Shown here piece by piece: positions 5,476-7,585 of a DNA stretch of 7,585 nucleotides; the first letter of the stretch is position 1, and every line of letters starts with the position of its first letter. The notes under the pieces are model-generated. The model did no database searches and had not been told where the DNA came from. It saw only the letters and a program-made list of their open reading frames with translations. Made by a program: the position numbers and the translations under genes. The stretch is from Chloroflexota bacterium (GTDB lineage: Bacteria > Chloroflexota > Anaerolineae > Anaerolineales > UBA11858), in assembly GCA_030666985.1 (NCBI GenBank), contig DAOUWT010000116.1:1-7585 (forward strand), written 5' to 3'.

Positions 5476-5747
5476 TCTGCCCGTACTTCACGCACAGCGT
5501 TTACGGCTAATTGGCGTGCTTCATCCTCGGTTAAGGCAGAGGAGGCAGGGGCTGCAAGTAAGATATCGAAATCCTGTTTACGTTGCTGGCTTTCAATTTC
5601 TTTGAGCCGCCAATATTCTTTCACGCCAATAAGTACAGCCAGTTCGCGCCCACGCCGTGATACCATGGTTATATTACCCGCGTAGGCTTCATTGGTCAGT
5701 TGAGATAGGTTTTTTCGCGCTTCTGATAAATTGATTGTTTGGATCAT
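5463..5747 (-). CDS. Phd/YefM-family antitoxin
   Basis: The 94-aa protein shows the Phd/YefM DNA-binding fold at residues 1-55: I-N-L-S-E-A-R-K-N-L-S-Q-L, then I-T-M-V-S-R-R-G-R-E-L-A-V-L-I and a Y-W-R-L-K-E helix. The C-terminal 40 residues are charged and helical, as expected for the toxin-wrapping tail. It is first in the operon, as antitoxins usually are, with AAAGGAG 8 nt before the ATG. The combination of a Phd-type antitoxin with a PIN toxin is a known alternative to VapB/VapC. The protein probably binds the inverted repeat over its own promoter and represses the operon together with the toxin. Confidence 0.85.
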   Translation of the reverse strand: MIQTINLSEARKNLSQLTNEAYAGNITMVSRRGRELAVLIGVKEYWRLKEIESQQRKQDFDILLAAPASSALTEDEARQLAVNAVREVRAEWKD

Positions 5748-5799
5748 CTTGTATGCTCCTTTATGTACAAATTATACAAGAATTTTAGGATTTTTTCAA
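5748..5799 (-). promoter_or_regulatory. Promoter and likely autoregulatory operator of the Phd/PIN operon
   Basis: On the minus strand TTGAAA (5794-5799) and a perfect TATAAT (5771-5776) are 17 bp apart, predicting +1 near 5764 and a leader of about 16 nt carrying AAAGGAG (5756-5762). A perfect 7-bp inverted repeat, CTTGTAT (5748-5754) and ATACAAG (5774-5780), spans from the -10 box to the start codon with its centre at 5764, and TGTACA (5764-5769) lies between the arms. An antitoxin bound there would block RNA polymerase. Confidence 0.75.
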
Positions 5800-5864
5800 G
5801 AGTGTTTTGGGCACTGCTCCCACTAGGTTCATCGTCCACACTTCTCCCCCAAAAAACAAGCAGG

Positions 5865-5912
5865 TGCTCAAGCATAGCGGAGTCCGGGGGATCTGGCGAT
5901 CCCCCTCGAGCA
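5865..5912. repeat. GC-rich hairpin in the divergent intergenic region
   Basis: A perfect 8-bp stem GGGGGATC (5886-5893) and GATCCCCC (5898-5905) with loop TGGC is enclosed by a second pairing, TGCTC (5865-5869) with GAGCA (5908-5912). No T-tract follows on either strand, and there is no upstream gene to terminate because the flanking genes diverge. It is more likely part of a dispersed repeat than a terminator. Confidence 0.6.
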
Positions 5913-5928
5913 GAAAAGGTAAGACCTA

Positions 5929-5964
5929 ACGCAGAGTCGCGGAGGGGCAGAGTCGCAGAGAAAG
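5929..5964. repeat. Degenerate CGCAGAG-type repeat
   Basis: The 10-mer gcagagtcgc occurs at 5931-5940 and again at 5948-5957, within a stretch of cgcagag/tcgcgga-like units with near-7-bp spacing and one 2-bp slip. It has the same 7-bp style as the other arrays in this window but a different unit. Confidence 0.55.
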
Positions 5965-6050
5965 ACAAAAAGATAAAATGGGGTTAATCAAGACCTATCA
6001 AGTCTGCAACTTTATTCTCCCCTTGGCGTATATAACAACAAGCTAGCATC

Positions 6051-6085
6051 ACTTTTCACGTTTCACTCTTCACGTTTCACTTTTT
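6051..6085 (+). repeat. Degenerate heptamer tandem array in the leader of the polymer-forming gene
   Basis: Five 7-bp units in register (acttttc, acgtttc, actcttc, acgtttc and acttttt) match the array at 3246-3294 in sequence, phase and position. The units stop six bases before the GGAGG ribosome site (6092-6096) of the gene at 6107. The RNA would be pyrimidine-rich and nearly G-free. Confidence 0.8.
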
Positions 6086-6106
6086 ACCCACGGAGGTTCA
6101 GAAAAA

Positions 6107-7420
6107 ATGTCACCCAAACGCAAGTTCTTAGTTTATCTTTTGCCCATTGTCCTCATCTTTACCCTCAGCTTTGGAATTGCCAATTCGGCCAAGGCTGTCG
6201 AATTTGATGAAGATGGATTTGTAGGCGCCGATGAGGTGATTGATGACGATCTCTTCATCACTGGCGAGAATGTAAAAATCAATGGCACTATCAACGGCGA
6301 TTTAATCGCTACTGGCGGAACCGTCACTGTTAATGGGACGGTGAAAGGCAGCCTTGTTGCAGGCGCCCAGGCCATCACCATCAATGGCACTGTAGAGGGG
6401 AGCGTATATTCCGGCGCCAGCACGCTCACGCTCGGAGAAGAAGCCTCGATTGGACGTAACTTCTTCTATGGCGGCTTCAACCTGACCACGGAACCAGGCT
6501 CAATGGTGGGACGTGACCTTTTGGTCGGCGCTTACCAAGCCTTGCTTTCTGGCGAAGTGGGCCGAGATGTCAAGGCCGGAGTGGGAGCCTTGGAATTGAA
6601 CGGTAAAGTTGGCGGAGACGTCACGGCAGAGGTAGACGCCTCTGATGGAGACTCTTCCAGTATGCCTTCCTTCGGCGGCCCTCCCGGGGTGGACACAATT
6701 GTCCCGGCTGGCATCCGCATTTCGGAGGATGCTGAAATTGGCGGCAAGTTGACCTACACCAGTCCTGCTGAACAAGCGGAAGCAATTCAGGCATCCCCAG
6801 AGGATGGCGTCAAATTCAACCTCACCGAAACACCTGATGTTCCGCAAAGAAGCCCAGCCGCTGTGGTTGGGCACTGGGCTATCGCTCGCCTGCGTGAGTT
6901 CATCACCCTCCTGCTGCTAGGCGCTTTAGCGGTATGGCAATTGCCAACCTTGTTCAATAAGCTCACCGAAACCGTCCGGTCCCAAGCGCTCCCTGCGACT
7001 GGTTGGGGCTTGGTCGTCGTCGTGATTGGCTACGTAGGAGCTTTCATCGCCGGCGGTCTAATTTTGGCAGCCGGAATTTTCTTCGGCATAGTCACCCTGG
7101 GCGGCTTGTCCAGAACAGTATTCGGGATTGGTTTCTCCGGGTTGACATTGATAATGGTTGTCTTTGGATTGTTGATCACTTATATCAGCAAGCTCGTGGT
7201 GGCCGTGGCGGGTGGAAAACTCGTCCTCCAGAAGCTGGCCCCCCAATACGCGGATCACAAAGCCTGGCCCTTGGTCGCCGGCGTGCTGATTTACATTCTC
7301 CTGCGCTCGATCCCCATTTTGGGTTGGATCATAGGTCTTTTGGTCACGCTGGCTGGCATGGGGGCTATGTGGCTCCTTTATCGCTCCCAGCAGGCCCCCA
7401 CGCTTGAGGTCACGGCTTAA
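6107..7420 (+). CDS. Secreted, membrane-anchored bactofilin-like polymer-forming protein
   Basis: The 437-aa protein starts at an ATG with GGAGG 10 nt upstream. Residues 1-30 are a signal peptide (M-S-P-K-R-K, hydrophobic core, probable cut after A-K-A). Residues about 46-175 are short beta-helix repeats of the polymer-forming (bactofilin-type) kind: I-N-G-T-I-N-G-D-L, V-N-G-T-V-K-G-S-L, I-N-G-T-V-E-G-S-V, then G-R-D and L-N-G-K-V-G-G-D-V rungs. A Ser/Gly/Pro-rich insertion (179-200) precedes a last rung (205-216). After a linker come hydrophobic segments at about 264-280, 300-332, 338-366 and 385-425, giving four or more membrane passes. Ordinary bactofilins are cytoplasmic and lack these parts, so here the helix would lie outside the membrane, perhaps building an envelope scaffold. 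It is transcribed divergently from the TA operon and stands alone; a palindromic repeat follows 9 bp after its stop. Confidence 0.8.
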   Translation: MSPKRKFLVYLLPIVLIFTLSFGIANSAKAVEFDEDGFVGADEVIDDDLFITGENVKINGTINGDLIATGGTVTVNGTVKGSLVAGAQAITINGTVEGSVYSGASTLTLGEEASIGRNFFYGGFNLTTEPGSMVGRDLLVGAYQALLSGEVGRDVKAGVGALELNGKVGGDVTAEVDASDGDSSSMPSFGGPPGVDTIVPAGIRISEDAEIGGKLTYTSPAEQAEAIQASPEDGVKFNLTETPDVPQRSPAAVVGHWAIARLREFITLLLLGALAVWQLPTLFNKLTETVRSQALPATGWGLVVVVIGYVGAFIAGGLILAAGIFFGIVTLGGLSRTVFGIGFSGLTLIMVVFGLLITYISKLVVAVAGGKLVLQKLAPQYADHKAWPLVAGVLIYILLRSIPILGWIIGLLVTLAGMGAMWLLYRSQQAPTLEVTA

Positions 7421-7428
7421 CCACTTAG

Positions 7429-7585
7429 TCAATGTCATTTAGTTAAGGGATTATGTCATTTTGAACGCGCTTCGTACCGAAGAGTGAGAAATCTTTCCAT
7501 TGGGAGTAAATGACAGACTGAACCAAAGATTTCTCCTCGTTATTCGGCAAAAACCGCGCCGAAACCTCGTCGAAATGACATGCCT
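7429..7585 (-). repeat. Dispersed palindromic element, copy C, inverted; cut by the right edge
   Basis: Read on the minus strand this closely matches copy B, starting AGGCATGTCATTTCGACG at the right edge and ending with the shared outer arm to 7429. Its inner inverted repeat is GAGAAATCTTT (7486-7496) with AAAGATTTCTC (7525-7535). It begins 9 bp after the polymer-forming gene's stop codon. The other outer arm would lie beyond 7585. Confidence 0.87.

Noticed and set aside
5886..5905. Intrinsic terminator
   Set aside because: The stem is strong, but no T-tract follows on either strand and the flanking genes diverge.
5744..5968. Minus-strand 74-codon frame overlapping the antitoxin start
   Set aside because: It translates the promoter, the GC-rich hairpin and the heptamer repeat; no ribosome site or domain supports it.

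Overview
The window looks like part of a chromosome from a Chloroflexota bacterium, probably Anaerolineae-like. This is inferred from protein character, not from a marker gene. The clues are Pro-Thr (PTPTP) linkers in secreted proteins, a membrane-integrated polymer-forming beta-helix protein, a DUF6922/AbiEii gene pair, a retropepsin/DUF5678 pair, a PIN toxin with a Phd antitoxin, and many dispersed palindromic and heptamer repeats between genes. No rRNA, tRNA, CRISPR array or complete insertion sequence was seen.

Left block (1-1753, all minus strand, AT-richer by eye than the tryptophanase gene): a two-gene operon, an RHH/DUF5678-like protein followed by a retropepsin-like aspartic protease (ATGA overlap), lies upstream of a second gene run. 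That run is a DUF6922-like protein, then an AbiEii-type nucleotidyltransferase that has lost its catalytic half, then the start of a metallo-beta-lactamase-fold hydrolase running off the left edge. The hydrolase reading frame is invaded by an in-frame 15-bp tandem repeat encoding Asp-Ala-Val-Ala-Arg at least six times. This is an accessory block of defence or toxin-antitoxin type with visible decay.

Middle (1996-3020, minus strand): a 61-aa single-pass membrane protein and a 262-aa lipoprotein with an extra C-terminal membrane helix form a small cell-envelope operon. Its promoter places the predicted transcription start exactly on the ATG, suggesting a leaderless mRNA.

Right half: a full-length tryptophanase-type beta-eliminating lyase (3306-4691, plus strand), whose active-site residues favour tryptophan over tyrosine, faces a Phd/PIN toxin-antitoxin operon (5747-5062, minus strand). 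The TA operon has a near-consensus sigma-70 promoter over an inverted repeat, a likely autoregulatory site. Diverging from it is a secreted, membrane-anchored bactofilin-like polymer-forming protein (6107-7420, plus strand).

The intergenic DNA is as distinctive as the genes. Three copies of one palindromic element of about 160-180 bp occur, two of them directly after stop codons. A separate 125-bp stretch holds six short stem-loops in a row. Several degenerate 7-bp tandem arrays are present, and two of these sit immediately before the Shine-Dalgarno sequences of the two plus-strand genes.
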